Below are positions 21,935 through 35,311 of a DNA stretch of 64,000 nt, piece after piece (position 1 is the first letter of the stretch; each line of letters begins with the position of its first letter). The translations under genes and the position numbers were made by a program. Source of the stretch: Drosophila persimilis. Its lineage: Eukaryota > Arthropoda > Insecta > Diptera > Drosophilidae. Where the stretch lies: assembly GCF_003286085.1 (NCBI RefSeq), contig NW_020825321.1, positions 2,170,001 through 2,234,000 of the forward strand, written 5' to 3'. The notes under the pieces were generated by a model. That model searched no databases, was not told the DNA's origin, and was given only the letters and a program-made list of their open reading frames with translations.

Positions 21935-23457
21935 CTCGGAGAATCGGAAAAGTTTGTTTGCTGCCGTACACGAGACAAATAATATCCTCAACATCGTCGA
22001 TAATATCAGCTCGTACACTCACAGTCTGCGTCTCATTGCTTGGATGATTAGGTTCATAAGGAGATGTCGGAAGCAATCGACGTTTACCACAACCTCACCG
22101 ACGCCAGATGAACTTCGTTTTGCCTCACAATGCCTTATTTGGAAAATTCAACAAACTCATTTTGTAGAGGACATCCGTTTACTTCAGAAGCAAAAACCAT
22201 TGAAAAGCAGCTTAAAGTTACTCCCTTTTTAGAAGTCGTGAACGGATTCTAACTTATCAAGGTTGGTGGACGTTTGGAATACTCAGACCTACAAGACGGT
22301 CAAAAACATCCGTTGCTGCTGCCTAGTCAGTCCAAATTTGTATGGAACTATATTCGCCATTTGCATCTTCGGAACTATCTTGCTGGACCTAAAGCCCTAG
22401 TCGCTCTCATTCGTTTGGAGTATTGGATCGTTAACGCCAGAGACTTGGCACGTAGAATTGTTCGCTCCTGTGTACACTGCGTTCGCTACAGACCGAAGCT
22501 GCTACAACAACTCATGGGCTCATTACCGCCTACGCGACTCGCTCCGGCTCGACTCTTTGAATGCTGTAGAGTTGACTTTTGTGGACCCATCAACACATAT
22601 CTACGCATTCGAGGAAAGGGACCTACAAAAGCATACATAGCCGTGTTCGTTTGCCTTCTCACCAAGGCCGTTCACATCGAAGTAGTCTCTGATTTGTCAA
22701 TAAAGGCGTTCTTAAACGCATTGAAACGGATGGGAGGTCGTCGCAAGCTGCCGACAGACATCTTCTGCGATAATGCCACTAACTTTGTAGGGGCATCGAA
22801 TCAACTGCAGGAACTAAAAAAGTTTATGTTTTTAAAGCAGACCCAAGATGAAATCTATAAATTTTGCGCATCTGACTTTATTAATTTCCATTTTATTCCC
22901 CCCAGGGCACCTCATTTCGGAGGCCTTTGGGAAGCGGCAGTCAAGAGTGCAAAGGGGCTGTTAAATCGTACGCTGGCCAACACCAGGTTCACCCTCGAAG
23001 AGTTGAGCACTGTCGTCGTCGAGATAGAATCGATCCTCAACTCGCGCCCGCTATCGCCGCTTTCGTCAGACCCAAATGACTATAGCACTCTCACGGCTGG
23101 TCATCTCTTGGTTGGCGATCACTAACTGAAAGGTCCCTCGAGAATATCAAGCTGTCAAGTATGGACCGCTACGATGCGATTACGGCCGTCAAGCAACGGT
23201 TTTGGAAGCAATAGTCTGCTGACTATGTCAACGAATTGCGATCGCGCACGAAGTGGACAGCACCCTCAACGAACCTCACCGAGGGCACGTTGGTCATCAT
23301 CCATGAGGACAACCTGCCACCGCTACGCTGGAAACTAGGCCGAGTGCAGTCTACTGTGCTTGGGAAGGATGGACTTGTACGGGTGGTGCACCTCCGCACT
23401 GCAAATGGAACATGTTGCAGGCCAATACACAAGTTGGCAATTCTTCCGGTGGTTTGA
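21903..23457 (+). pseudogene. BEL2 integrase and C-terminal domain
   Basis: The linker (21903-22232) is followed after a frame change by the HHCC region (YIRHLHLRNYLAGPKALVAL...CVHCVRYRPK) and the DDE core: VDFCGPI, FCDNATNFVGAS and FGGLWEAAVKSAKGLL, all three catalytic residues present. ILNSRPLSPLSSDPND and LTAGHLLVGD end the core at 23125. After further lesions the C-terminal domain (KWTAPSTNLTEGTLVIIHEDNLPPLRW, RPIHKLAILPVV) occupies 23236-23457. Confidence 0.88.
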
Positions 23458-23483
23458 AAGCAGTCCTTTCAACGGGGCCGGGA

Positions 23484-23773
23484 TGCTCGGTCAAACTCCT
23501 TTAAGGAACAAGTATTCAAATGACCCTCGTAAAATAGAGAGCCTACGCTCACTTTTTGTATTTACTCTCACCATAATTGTACTAAATTCACCACTGTATT
23601 CTCTCTCTTATGCCCAAGCACTAAGATTTGTAATGAATAGTTATTCCCTAATACTCAACTGGATCGATCGACTTTTCTCTTTCTTGTATAGACTTTGATT
23701 CGTTTGCAGAAAAAACTAACACACCCCCATCGGTGAATTAACATTAATGCGGAAAACGCTCCGTGTACAAACA
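23484..23773 (+). repeat. BEL2 3' LTR
   Basis: A 290-bp direct repeat of the 5' LTR, preceded by the purine tract CAACGGGGCCGGGA and followed by target duplication CTATT. Confidence 0.9.
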
Positions 23774-23778
23774 CTATT

Positions 23779-26434
23779 TTTAAACAGTTTAACTGCCCAT
23801 AGTTGAACTCTAAACATTAAACATTAAACATTTCCTTGGAGAATCTTACAACCAAGCGATTCGTAGATTCCTAACCCTTAAGAGAAAATTAGATCGTCGC
23901 TCTGATGTTACCTTGATTTAGGCCATATGTCTCAGGTTCCTGCACAGTCAATCAGCAACTGCCGATATTGTTTGCTTCACCATTGCGTCATGAAGTAAGA
24001 TAGTTCTACGACCAAGCTTCGCGTCGTTTTTGATGGATCCGCTTCAACTTCATATAGATATTCCCTGAACGACATTTTAATGGCTTGTCTCGAAATCCAA
24101 CCCAAATTGTTTCATATTCAGATGGCGTTTCCAGTTGGAGCTTAAATCCTTCGCCGTGACTTCTACGTGGATAACTTGTTATCTGGAGCCAGCCCTCAGG
24201 AAAAGGTTATCCGAACTCGGAAGCAAACCGTTGCAATTTTGTCTAGAGTTCAGTTCAGATTGAGGAAATGGTGTTCGAACGTCCCTGTGCTAGATGGAGT
24301 TCCGGAAGAGGACAAGGAAACATTTTTGAAGTTCGACGATGGCAGCCATGTAAATAAAACTTTAGGACTTGCTTGGGATCCGGTTTCTGATCCACTATTA
24401 TTTTCGTTCTCGGCCCTACAATCTTCTTTGAACTCCAGCAGGCGCTCTGTTATTGTCTTCCATAGCGCGATTGTACGATCCTCTCGGACTAGTTGGTCCC
24501 GTAATTACAAAATCCAAAATATTTCTCCAGCGTTTGTGCCAAGAGAAGTTATCCTGGGATGAAAGCCTTCCAGTCGCACTGAACACCGAGTGGCAGGAAA
24601 TATGCACCAGTTTTGGTCAGTTTCGTCGACTTGAATTTTCTCAGCTTGTACTCCTTCCAAACTCTACGCTGGAAATTCACGGATTTTGCGATGCCAGCAT
24701 CGAGGCTTATGGTGCATGCATTTATGTCGTGTCAAAGGGCCAGCATTCCAGCAGTCACTTATTTTGTGCCAAATCTCGTGTGGCTCCTTTGAAGACACTT
24801 ACGGTACAAAAGTTGGAGCTTTGTCGAGTGGAGTTGCAGGCTAGGCTCATATCTGAGATAGCTGAAATGAATGTCTTCAAGGGAAGGTGTTACTGTTGGT
24901 GTGATTCTGCCGTTGCGCTCTCTTGGATTTGGGACGAGCCGTCAAGATTTAATATATTTCTTGCAAATAGAGTGTCAACGATTCAGGAAATGACCGAAAA
25001 AATGGAATAGCGCTATCTTCCGACAGCTTTAGACCCAGCCGACAATCTGTCCAGAGGGGCTTATCCGACTGAGCTGAATGAGTCACCTCTTTGGGCTCAT
25101 GGTCCTCCATTTCTTTGCGGCTCCTCAGTTGACTGACCCCTGATCCCCTGCTATCTGATAAGCCAGCCCTTGAACTTCGCTGGAAGGCCCTTCGGGTTAA
25201 ATCGCCCTACATGGACATTGTTGCTGATTTCAAGTATGCGAATTCATTTTCTTCCTTGAAACGTCTTTTCAGATACATTTACAAGTTTTGCAACCGAATT
25301 CGGCGCCCTGGACTCACTGTCTCAGACATTGAACATGGAACCCAGTTATTGCTGCGACTAGTCCAGCATACTCAGCTATGGGAGGACATGAAGTCACTGC
25401 GGGCAAGGGGAGCAGTCTCCTCATCGAGCTCAAATGCATCGTCATCGCCATTCATGGATCAGCTTGGACTTCTCAGGTGAGATGGTCGACTGAAAAACTT
25501 TTTTTTGGACTTTTGTGGGCCGTTTTTCTACAAACAGGCTGCACGCAATAAGGCTCCAATTAAGTGCTACGTCTATGTTTTCATTTGCTTCGCTACCAAT
25601 ACTGTTCATCTGGAGCTGATAAGAGACCTATAGACAGTTGCATTTCTTCATGGACTAAAGCGCTTCATATGTACCAGACGTAATCCGCGGCAAATTTGGT
25701 CAGACAACGCAACCAATTTTGTTGGCGCTAGGAATGAGCTGATGGAGTGAAAGCGCCTGGTCCTCAGCGATGACCATCAGAAGGCGCTGCTGGATTTTTG
25801 CTTGGTTGAAGCTATGGAATGGCATTTCATTCCTCCGCGCTCCCCGCATTAAGTTGGTCTATGGGAGGCTGCAGTGAAGACGGCCAAGCAGCACTTCTAC
25901 CGTGCGATAGGCAACCCGGTTCTTGGATTTGGACGAGCTGCGGACGCTGTTGTGCCACATCACGGCAGTGATGTTCAAGACCTTTAGTTTCAATTTCAGA
26001 GAGCCCTGCCGATCTAGATGTTCTAACTCCAGCGCATTTTTTGAATGGTGGCCCTCCTGCTGCGTTCGCTGAGCCTGACGTCACGCAGCTAAACTTCGAT
26101 TGCCTAGACGGCTGGCAGCGCGTTTCGTACCTGCAGGTGCTCTTCTGGTCCCGGTGGAAGGAAGAGTACATCACGTCACTGAAGCAAAGATCAAAGTGGT
26201 GCACTGTGAAACCTAGTTTAGCAGTCGCAGATTTGGTTCTTGTCAAGGATGAGAATCTTCCTCCAATGAAGTGGCCACTGGCGAGAGTGGTCGAGCTTTT
26301 GCCTGGACGAGATGGCGTTTCCCGAGTTGCTTTGCTGAAGACGTCATCTGGAATCACCAAGCGCGCCGTCAACTAGCTGTGACTGCTGCCCCTTGCAGAT
26401 GCTGTTGAAAGTCAGGCTTCCAACGGGGGGAGTA
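23779..26434 (+). pseudogene. BEL3: decayed BEL/Pao pol region
   Basis: A third BEL element lacking its gag half. RT remains are seen from about 24000 (LRVVFDGSAS; FYVDNLLSGA at 24160, where the usual YVDD reads YVDN). RNase H is in 24453-25010 (LEIHGFCDASIEAYGACIYV, CWCDSAVALSW). Integrase is in pieces from 25211: DFCGPF at about 25510, WSDNATNFVGARNE at about 25700, and LWEAAVKTAKQ at about 25860, with stops between. The C-terminal domain (FWSRWKEEYI, DLVLVKDENLPPMKW) lies at 26041-26376. A purine tract CCAACGGGGGGAG at 26420 precedes the LTR. It is older than BEL1 and BEL2, with many more lesions. Confidence 0.82.
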
Positions 26435-26893
26435 TGTCGGGTCAAGCAGCATAAATTCTTTAAATTATAGCCGCAATGCTTACGCACAGCAGCGCCCGTT
26501 CTTTCGACTCTTTGTCCGCCATCTTCGTTACTGCCGTTCTCTGGCGCTCTATCTATCGCTTCGTTCTCGGCTTAGCTCCAGCCATAGCTATGGGATTAGC
26601 TGCAGCTATAGCGCTCTCCTTCTATCGCTCTCTTTGTACGCTCGCCTGCATTAGGGCACGGGCAAGTCGGTCCGCCTGCCCTTAGTCTGTCTGGAGTTGA
26701 TCTTCGTAGCTATCAGAATCGCACCACATCAATCGTTCACACATATACCCACATAAGTACAACTAACATACATACATTCGCTTTCGTATATTAATAAATT
26801 GCAACATATGTAAATACGCATACGTCGGTCTACATATAACAATAAATTGTGTCTAAACCCGCTCGACTTTTTATTTAAATCAAACTTACAACA
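26435..26893 (+). repeat. Probable 3' LTR of BEL3
   Basis: Following the BEL3 purine tract, the sequence starts TGTCGGGTCAAGCAGC as an LTR would. It contains AATAAATTG-type poly(A) signals near 26793 and 26841. A CA end is possible at 26893 (CTTACAACA) but cannot be fixed because there is no second LTR in the window. The start is more certain than the end. Confidence 0.55.
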
Positions 26894-27069
26894 GCTATTA
26901 AAAACGCTTAATAACCTATTACGAGCAGCTGTGTAACCACAGTTCTCGTACTTGTCTGATGTAGAGACTAGCGCAACGCCGACTGACACGCACATGTCGG
27001 TCCATGCCAAGCAGAACACTGGACCCAAAAGCTCCTTCGAGGGCGGAAAGAGTTAACAAGAGCTGAAAT
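26894..27069. other. Spacer before the tandem array
   Basis: No gene recognised. It may include the end of the BEL3 LTR or flanking DNA. Confidence 0.35.
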
Positions 27070-28774
27070 GCAAGTGGATATGGCAAAAGACCAGCCACAG
27101 AGCCCGAAAGTGTTTGGTTAATTATAAAATTACTCCACTCACAATTCTTTCACCCAAATCCACCTTATAATGGTCAATTGCTAACAATTTCAATGGAAGC
27201 GATCACTTTCGCGTAATGACAACCATTCAGACTCAATATAAAATTGAAAAAATTCAAACAGCCATAAAGATTAAGATTGTGAAAGCAAATTGGGAACTCT
27301 TTTACACCAAATGCAAAAATTTAAGTTTCCCACCCACCACAGACTTAAACCTATTTGAGCGAAAATAACAAGAGCAATTATTTCAAGTCACTCAAAAGGA
27401 AATGCTTTCTCACCAGTATTCAGAAACGAAACGGTCTTCGGACGCAACTTATCTCGAATCTAACTTTACTCACATTGAGCTTGAACTTGCTTTACAGCAT
27501 GCCAAAGGCAAAACTCCTGTATGTATCGCACCTCATACCCGATGCTCAAGCTCCTACCCATCGAAGCGCAAAGCAGGCTATTACAATTGTACAATGTAAT
27601 GCTCAATTCTAGCTCTCACCCTCATGTGTTTAAAGGTGCCACAATTCTACCTATTTTAAAGTCAACAAATGAGGTGGCATCTTTACCATACCATTGCTCT
27701 CCTGCCTGAAATATGTAAACTATTATATAATAAAACTCTTAGCATCGAAACGGCCCCTCATACCTCTCTAATCCATGCCACAAGGCCACTGTTACGGGCT
27801 ACCCATTTACGGCTGGTGAACGGGGCCAACATAAAAATGATCCTCCTTCCATATCAGGCAGCGGTACGGCGCAGCAACGTTGCATTCCCACCTACTAAAA
27901 GCATCCTAGCGGAAGAGGCGTTAGCAGAGATCAAGACGAGTTTCGCACAAACGTCTTTTAAACTTATACCAAAGCTAATGACTTCAACCAATGTGATCCT
28001 ATCCAAGTATTTCCAGACTGCATGTAAGAAAACAAATCACAAAGTCATGTCCAAACCCGGAGATGCATACAGCTCACCAAACGTTATAATATAGAAAAAC
28101 CATGTCGTTGGAGTAAAGTAAATAGCGCCGCACCAGCATCAAAACCTCACTTGTAAAATTCCCCAAATCTTGGACACCGAAATCAGCTTTTAAGCAGCTG
28201 TCAGCAGAAACCAACTGGAATACTTTTTTGATAGCATTTCTTAAAGCTATCAAACACGCTCTCGCGCACAAGTGAAAGTATATCATCTGTAGCGACAGCC
28301 TATCCATAATACAAGGCATAGAAAACTTCTAAAAACCATCGAAATGGAAGTTTGATACCATTGGTACGAACTCTGCAACCTAAGTAAAAATCAAATCAGA
28401 TATCCAGCCACATGTACCCGGAGTGACTGTGGCATCTTAGCCAGACTCAGAACAGAACATAATGATCTCACCCACAAACAAATCCTCAAAACAAAACTAA
28501 CTGACCTGGCTGCGGAGGTGACTTATCAGTTAAACGTATTCTGGATGAATTCAGTGCCCTTTAAAACAACAGAACCGCTCTTTTTGGCCATATCCTATCA
28601 TCCAACATAATAGCAAATCCAAATGCACAAACACAGAAATATAATAGTACGCTTTTCACAGAAATTAAATTTGTTCAATGAAATCTGACCTTTATCTAAA
28701 TTGTCGAGTCGATGGCCAAGTAGCTAGTACTCATTTTCCTAATTAGTTTTTATATTGTAAGCAATGTTTATGTA
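27070..28774 (+). pseudogene. I-clade non-LTR remnant, array unit 1
   Basis: Fragments in several frames match the I-element layout. HIELELALQHAKGKTP and KLLPIEAQSRLLQLYN are the RT entry region (compare A-x-x-AKGxTPG). A damaged RNase H segment near 28240-28320 reads FLKAIKHALA and ICSDSLS. SDCGILARLRTEHNDLTHKQ follows near 28430. Most of the RT core, including the YADD box, is missing. Stops and frameshifts are frequent. The copy lacks the endonuclease GDFNAWSP segment present in units 2 and 3. Confidence 0.75.
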
Positions 28775-29043
28775 CAGAGCCGCTCAACTGAATCGACTTA
28801 ACAACTTTCAAAAGTCAAACCGTTATATCTTTTTAACCCACTTACCGATTTAAATGAAGTACATTTTTTGCATTAATTGATTCATTCTTAATATAGCAAG
28901 AAAGTTTGTGGTTCCCAGGATACGTTTTTAAAGGCTATTTACTAATTTTTTTGCAAAAACATTACCTATTAATTCTAGCTCAACTGAATAGGTTCAAGTG
29001 CATTATTGCATTTTGATGTCTATATCGCTTAGTAAGCGACATA
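28775..29043 (+). mobile_element. Tc1-like left terminus, array unit 1
   Basis: Begins CAGAGCCGCTCAACTGAATC after a TA dinucleotide and is identical or nearly so to the left end of the complete small element at 34863-35741. It is cut by the DINE-1 copy. Confidence 0.7.
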
Positions 29044-29942
29044 ATTATACCCGATACTCAAAATGAGTATTGGGGTATATTAGATTTGTGGTGAAAATGG
29101 ATGTGTGTAACGTCCAGAAGGAATCGTTTCCGACCCCATAAAGTATATATATTCTTGATCAGCATCAATAGCCGAGTCGATTGAGCCCTGTCTGTCTGTC
29201 TGTCTGTCCGTCTGTCCGTCCGTCCGTCTGTCCGTCTGTCCGTCCCCTTCAGCGCCTAGTGCTCAAAGACAATAAGAGCTAGAGCAACGATGTTTTGGAT
29301 CCAGACTTCTGTGATATGTCACTGCTACAAAAATATTTCAAAACTTCGCCCCGCCCACTTCCGCCCCCACAAAGAACGAAAATCTGTGCCATCCACAATT
29401 TTAAAGATATGAGAAAACCAAAAACGCAGAATCGTAGAGAATGACCATATCTTATAGACTGCAGAATTGGTTGCTGAATTGGATCGTATTATTATTATAG
29501 CCAGCATCAAGAAAACAATTTCATTTTTTCTCGCCCTGTCTCTCTCTAACACACACGTAGCATAGGCGGCTTTGCTTAGAGTAAAACATTAGCGCCTAGA
29601 TCTCAGAGACTATAAAAGCTAGAGCAACCACACTCCTAAGATATCGGATCGAGACGAGTTTGTTTCAAAATTTCGCCACACCCCCTTCCGCCCCCGCAAA
29701 GCACGAAAATCTGGGGATATTCACAAATCTTAGAGACTATTAACGCTAGAGTAACCAAATTTGGTACCCGCACTCCTGTTAGATCCCGCTATCAAACGTA
29801 TATCTCAAAATTTCGCCTCACCCCCTTCCGCCCCCACAAAGGACGAAAATCTGTGGCATCCACAATTTTGAAGATACGAGAAAACTAAAAACGCAGAATC
29901 ATAGATAATGATCATATCTATTAGGTTGCGGAATCTGGATCC
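29044..29942 (+). mobile_element. DINE-1 copy in array unit 1 (3' truncated)
   Basis: Starts TTATACCCGATACTC, has (GTCT/GTCC)n at about 29190-29245, and stops at CTGGATC where array unit 2 begins. The terminal hairpin part is missing. Confidence 0.85.
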
Positions 29943-31818
29943 GCAAGTGGATATGGCAAAAGACCAGCCACAGAGCCCGAAAGTGTTTGATTAATTATAA
30001 AATTAAGTCAAGTCACGATCAAGCTCCGTCACCCTCACGGGGTAAGTAACAATAAAACAAATACAATCAACTTAAAATAACTTGCATGTAGGAGATTTTA
30101 ATGCTTGGAGTCCACTATGAGGCTCTAGTTCACGGAATACAGAAGGGTACCAAATAGTGGCTCTGCCACTCACCACTCCACTCACAATTCTTTCACCCAA
30201 ATCCACCTTATAATGGTCAATTACTAACAATTTTCATGGAAGCGATCACTTTCCCATAATGACAACCATTCAGACTCAATATAAAATTGAAAAAATTCAA
30301 ACAGCCATAAATATTAAGATTGAGAAAGCAAATTGGGAACTCTTTTACACCAAATGCAAAAATTTAAGTTTCCCACCCACCACAGACTTAAACCTATTTG
30401 AGCGAAAATAACAAGAGCAATTATTATAAGTTACTCAAAAGGAAATGCTTTCTCACCAATATTCAGAAACGAAACGGTCTTCGGACGCAACTTATCTCGA
30501 ATCTAACTTTACTCACATTGAGCTTGAACTTGCTTTACAGCATGCCAAAGGCAAAACTCCTGGTATGTATCGCACCTCATACTCGATGCTCAAGCTCCTA
30601 CCCATCGAAGCGCAAAGCAGGCTGTTACAATTGTACAATGTAATGCTCAATTCTAGCTCTCACCCTCATGTGTTTAAAGGTGCCACAATTCTACCTATTT
30701 TAAAGTCAACAAATGAGGTGGCATCTTTACCATACCATTGCTCTCCTGCCTGAAATATGTAAACTATTATATAATAAAACTCTTAGCATCGAAACGGCCC
30801 CTCATACCTCTCTAATCCATGCCACAAGGCCACTGTTACGGGCTACCCATTTACGGCTGGTGAACGGGGCCAACATAAAAATGATCCTCCTTCCATATCA
30901 GGCAGCGGTACGGCGCAGCAACGTTGCATTCCCACCTACTAAAAGCATCCTAGCGGAAGAGGAGTTAGCAGAGATCAAGACGAGTTTCGCACAAACGTCT
31001 TTTAAACTTATACCTAAGCTAATGACTTCAACCAATGTGATCCTATCCAAGTATTTCCAGATTGCATGTAAGAAAACAAATCACAAAGTCATGTCCAAAC
31101 CCGGAGATGCATACAGCTCACCAAACGTTATAATATAGAAAAACCATGTCGTTGGAGTAAAGTAAATAGCGCCGCACCAGCATCAAAACCTCACTTGTAA
31201 AATTCCCCAAATCTTGGACACCGAAATCAGCTTTTAAGCAGCTGTCAGCAGAAACCAACTGGAATACTTTTTTGATAGCATTTCTTAAAGCTATCAAACA
31301 CGCTCTCGCGCACAAGTGAAAGTATATCATCTGTAGCGACAGCCTATCCATAATACAAGGCATAGAAAACTTCTAAAAACCATCGAAATGGAAGTTTGAT
31401 ACCATTGGTACGAACTCTGCAACCTAAGTAAAAATCAAATCAGATATCCAGCCACATGTACCCGGAGTGACTGTGGCATCTTAGCCAGACTCAGAACAGA
31501 ACATAATGATCTCACCCACAAACAAATCCTCAAAACAAAACTAACTGACCTGGCTGCGGAGGTGACTTATCAGTTAAACGTATTCTGGATGAATTCAGTG
31601 CCCTTTAAAACAACAGAACCGCTCTTTTTGGCCATATCCTATCATCCAACATAATAGCAAATCCAAATGCACAAACACAGAAATATAATAGTACGCTTTT
31701 CACAGAAATTAAATTTGTTCAATGAAATCTGACCTTTATCTAAATTGTCGAGTCGATGGCCAAGTAGCTAGTACTCATTTTCCTAATTAGTTTTTATATT
31801 GTAAGCAATGTTTATGTA
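29943..31818 (+). pseudogene. I-clade non-LTR remnant, array unit 2
   Basis: Same content as unit 1 plus an endonuclease stretch near 30093-30180 that reads GDFNAWSPL with a stop, GSSSRNTEG and QIVALPLTT, the I-factor-type APE motif. RT entry motifs AKGKTPGMYRTSYSMLK and LPIEAQSRLLQLYN lie at about 30540-30650. RT core is deleted; RNase H pieces follow. Non-functional. Confidence 0.78.
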
Positions 31819-32087
31819 CAGAGCCGCTCAACTGAATCGACTTAACAACTTTCAAAAGTCAAACCGTTATATCTTTTTAACCCACTTACCGATTTAAATG
31901 AAGTACATTTTTTGCATTAATTGATTCATTCTTAATATAGCAAGAAAGTTTGTGGTTCCCAGGATACGTTTTTAAAGGCTATTTACTAATTTTTTTGCAA
32001 AAACATTACCTATTAATTCTAGCTCAACTGAATAGGTTCAAGTGCATTATTGCATTTTGATGTCTATATCGCTTAGTAAGCGACATA
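31819..32087 (+). mobile_element. Tc1-like left terminus, array unit 2
   Basis: Copy of 28775-29043 at the 3,044-bp offset. Confidence 0.7.
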
Positions 32088-32986
32088 ATTATACCCGATA
32101 CTCAAAATGAGTATTGGGGTATATTAGATTTGTGGTGAAAATGGATGTGTGTAACGTCCAGAAGGAATCGTTTCCGACCCTATAAAGTATATATATTCTT
32201 GATCAGCATCAATAGCCGAGTCGATTGAGCCCTGTCTGTCTGTCTGTCTGTCCGTCTGTCCGTCCGTCCGTCTGTCCGTCTGTCCGTCCCCTTCAGCGCC
32301 TAGTGCTCAAAGACAATAAGAGCTAGAGCAACGATGTTTTGGATCCAGACTTCTGTGATATGTCACTGCTACAAAAATATTTCAAAACTTCGCCCCGCCC
32401 ACTTCCGCCCCCACAAAGAACGAAAATCTGTGCCATCCACAATTTTAAAGATATGAGAAAACCAAAAACGCAGAATCGTAGAGAATGACCATATCTTATA
32501 GACTGCAGAATTGGTTGCTGAATTGGATCGTATTATTATTATAGCCAGCATCAAGAAAACAATTTCATTTTTTCTCGCCCTGTCTCTCTCTAACACACAC
32601 GTAGCATAGGCGGCTTTGCTTAGAGTAAAACATTAGCGCCTAGATCTCAGAGACTATAAAAGCTAGAGCAACCACACTCCTAAGATATCGGATCGAGACG
32701 AGTTTGTTTCAAAATTTCGCCACACCCCCTTCCGCCCCCGCAAAGCACGAAAATCTGGGGATATTCACAAATCTTAGAGACTATTAACGCTAGAGTAACC
32801 AAATTTGGTACCCGCACTCCTGTTAGATCCCGCTATCAAACGTACATCTCAAAATTTCGCCTCACCCCCTTCCGCCCCCACAAAGGACGAAAATCTGTGG
32901 CATCCACAATTTTGAAGATACGAGAAAACTAAAAACGCAGAATCATAGATAATGATCATATCTATTAGGTTGCGGAATCTGGATCC
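32088..32986 (+). mobile_element. DINE-1 copy in array unit 2 (3' truncated)
   Basis: As in unit 1, with the (GTCY)n tract near 32233-32290, ending at the unit 3 junction. Confidence 0.85.
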
Positions 32987-34862
32987 GCAAGTGGATATGG
33001 CAAAAGACCAGCCACAGAGCCCGAAAGTGTTTGATTAATTATAAAATTAAGTCAAGTCACGATCAAGCTCCGTCACCCTCACGGGGTAAGTAACAATAAA
33101 ACAAATACAATCAACTTAAAATAACTTGCATGTAGGAGATTTTAATGCTTGGAGTCCACTATGAGGCTCTAGTTCACGGAATACAGAAGGGTACCAAATA
33201 GTGGCTCTGCCACTCACCACTCCACTCACAATTCTTTCACCCAAATCCACCTTATAATGGTCAATTACTAACAATTTTCATGGAAGCGATCACTTTCCCA
33301 TAATGACAACCATTCAGACTCAATATAAAATTGAAAAAATTCAAACAGCCATAAATATTAAGATTGAGAAAGCAAATTGGGAACTCTTTTACACCAAATG
33401 CAAAAATTTAAGTTTCCCACCCACCACAGACTTAAACCTATTTGAGCGAAAATAACAAGAGCAATTATTATAAGTTACTCAAAAGGAAATGCTTTCTCAC
33501 CAATATTCAGAAACGAAACGGTCTTCGGACGCAACTTATCTCGAATCTAACTTTACTCACATTGAGCTTAAACTTGCTTTACAGCATGCCAAAGGCAAAA
33601 CTCCTGGTATGTATCGCACCTCATACTCGATGCTCAAGCTCCTACCCATCGAAGCGCAAAGCAGGCTGTTACAATTGTACAAAGTAATGCTCAATTCTAG
33701 CTCTCACCCTCATGTGTTTAAAGGTGCCACAATTCTACCTATTTTAAAGTCAACAAATGAGGTGGCATCTTTACCATACCATTGCTCTCCTGCCTGAAAT
33801 ATGTAAACTATTATATAATAAAACTCTTAGCATCGAAACGGCCCCTCATACCTCTCTAATCCATGCCACAAGGCCACTGTTACGGGCTACCCATTTACGG
33901 CTGGTGAACGGGGCCAACATAAAAATGATCCTCCTTCCATATCAGGCAGCGGTACGGCGCAGCAACGTTGCATTCCCACCTACTAAAAGCATCCTAGCGG
34001 AAGAGGAGTTAGCAGAGATCAAGACGAGTTTCGCACAAACGTCTTTTAAACTTATACCTAAGCTAATGACTTCAACCAATGTGATCCTATCCAAGTATTT
34101 CCAGATTGCATGTAAGAAAACAAATCACAAAGTCATGTCCAAACCCGAAGATGCATACAGCTCACCAAACGTTATAATATAGAAAAACCATGTCGTTGGA
34201 GTAAAGTAAATAGCGCCGCACCAGCATCAAAACCTCACTTGTAAAATTCCCCAAATCTTGGACACCGAAATCAGCTTTTATGCAGCTGTCAGCAGAAACC
34301 AACTGGAATACTTTTTTGATAGCATTTCTTAAAGCTATCAAACACGCTCTCGCGCACAAGTGAAAGTATATCATCTGTAGCGACAGCCTATCCATAATAC
34401 AAGGCATAGAAAACTTCTAAAAACCATCGAAATGGAAGTTTGATACCATTGGTACGAACTCTGCAACCTAAGTAAAAATCAAATCAGATATCCAGCCACA
34501 TGTACCCGGAGTGACTGTGGCATCTTAGCCAGACTCAGAACAGAACATAATGATCTCACCCACAAACAAATCCTCAAAACAAAACTAACTGACCTGGCTG
34601 CGGAGGTGACTTATCAGTTAAACGTATTCGGGATGAATTCAGTGCCCTTTAAAACAACAGAACCGCTCTTTTTGGCCATATCCTATCATCCAACATAATA
34701 GCAAATCCAAATGCACAAACACAGAAATATAATAGTACGCTTTTCACAGAAATTAAATTTGTTCAATGAAATCTGACCTTTATCTAAATTGTCGAGTCGA
34801 TGGCCAAGTAGCTAGTACTCATTTTCCTAATTAGTTTTTATATTGTAAGCAATGTTTATGTA
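32987..34862 (+). pseudogene. I-clade non-LTR remnant, array unit 3
   Basis: Same layout as unit 2, differing at a handful of sites (for example CTTGAACTT to CTTAAACTT near 33569, TACAATGTA to TACAAAGTA near 33680, CCCGGAGAT to CCCGAAGAT near 34146). It retains the endonuclease motif at about 33137-33220. Non-functional. Confidence 0.78.
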
Positions 34863-35277
34863 CAGAGCCGCTCAACTGAATCGACTTAACAACTTTCAAA
34901 AGTCAAACCGTTATATCTTTTTAACCCACTTACCGATTTAAATGAAGTACATTTTTTGCATTAATTGATTCATTCTTAATATAGCAAGAAAGTTTGTGGT
35001 TTCCAGGATATGTTTTTAAAGGCTATTTAATAATTTTTTTGCAAAAACATTACCTATTAATTCTAGCTCAACTGAATAGGTTCAAGTGCATTATTGCATT
35101 TTGACGTCTATATCGCTTAGTAAGCGACATAATTATACCCGATACTCAAAATGAGTATTGGGGTATATTAGATTTGTGGTGAAAATGGATGTGTGTAACG
35201 TCCAGAAGGAATCGTTTCCGACCCCATAAAGTATGTATATTCTTGATCAGCATCAATAGCCGAGTCGATTGAGCCCT

Positions 35278-35311
<34 letters not shown>

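Larger units (their letters stand above)
17840..23773 (+). mobile_element. BEL/Pao LTR retrotransposon BEL2 (5,934 bp)
   Basis: LTRs at 17840-18136 (297 bp) and 23484-23773 (290 bp), beginning TG and ending GTACAAACA, are flanked by the target duplication CTATT (17835-17839, 23774-23778). They differ by about four substitutions and one 7-bp indel by my reading. The domain order gag, protease, RT, RNase H, integrase is BEL/Pao. The PBS fits tRNA-Lys, and the purine tract CAACGGGGCCGG resembles that of BEL1. The two elements are related but distinct families: their LTRs share no sequence. Coding is broken at many points. Confidence 0.9.

Noticed and set aside
29190..29245. Regular GTCTGTCC-type short repeats, also at 5780, 17560, 32233, 35276, 38169 and 38671, that could suggest a CRISPR or minisatellite array.
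   Set aside because: They are 4-bp microsatellite tracts without spacers, always in the same place of the DINE-1 repeat.
29325..29552. Open frame of 75 codons on the minus strand, repeated at 32369 and on the plus strand at 37862.
   Set aside because: It lies inside the non-coding DINE-1 repeat and its conservation only reflects the repeat copies.
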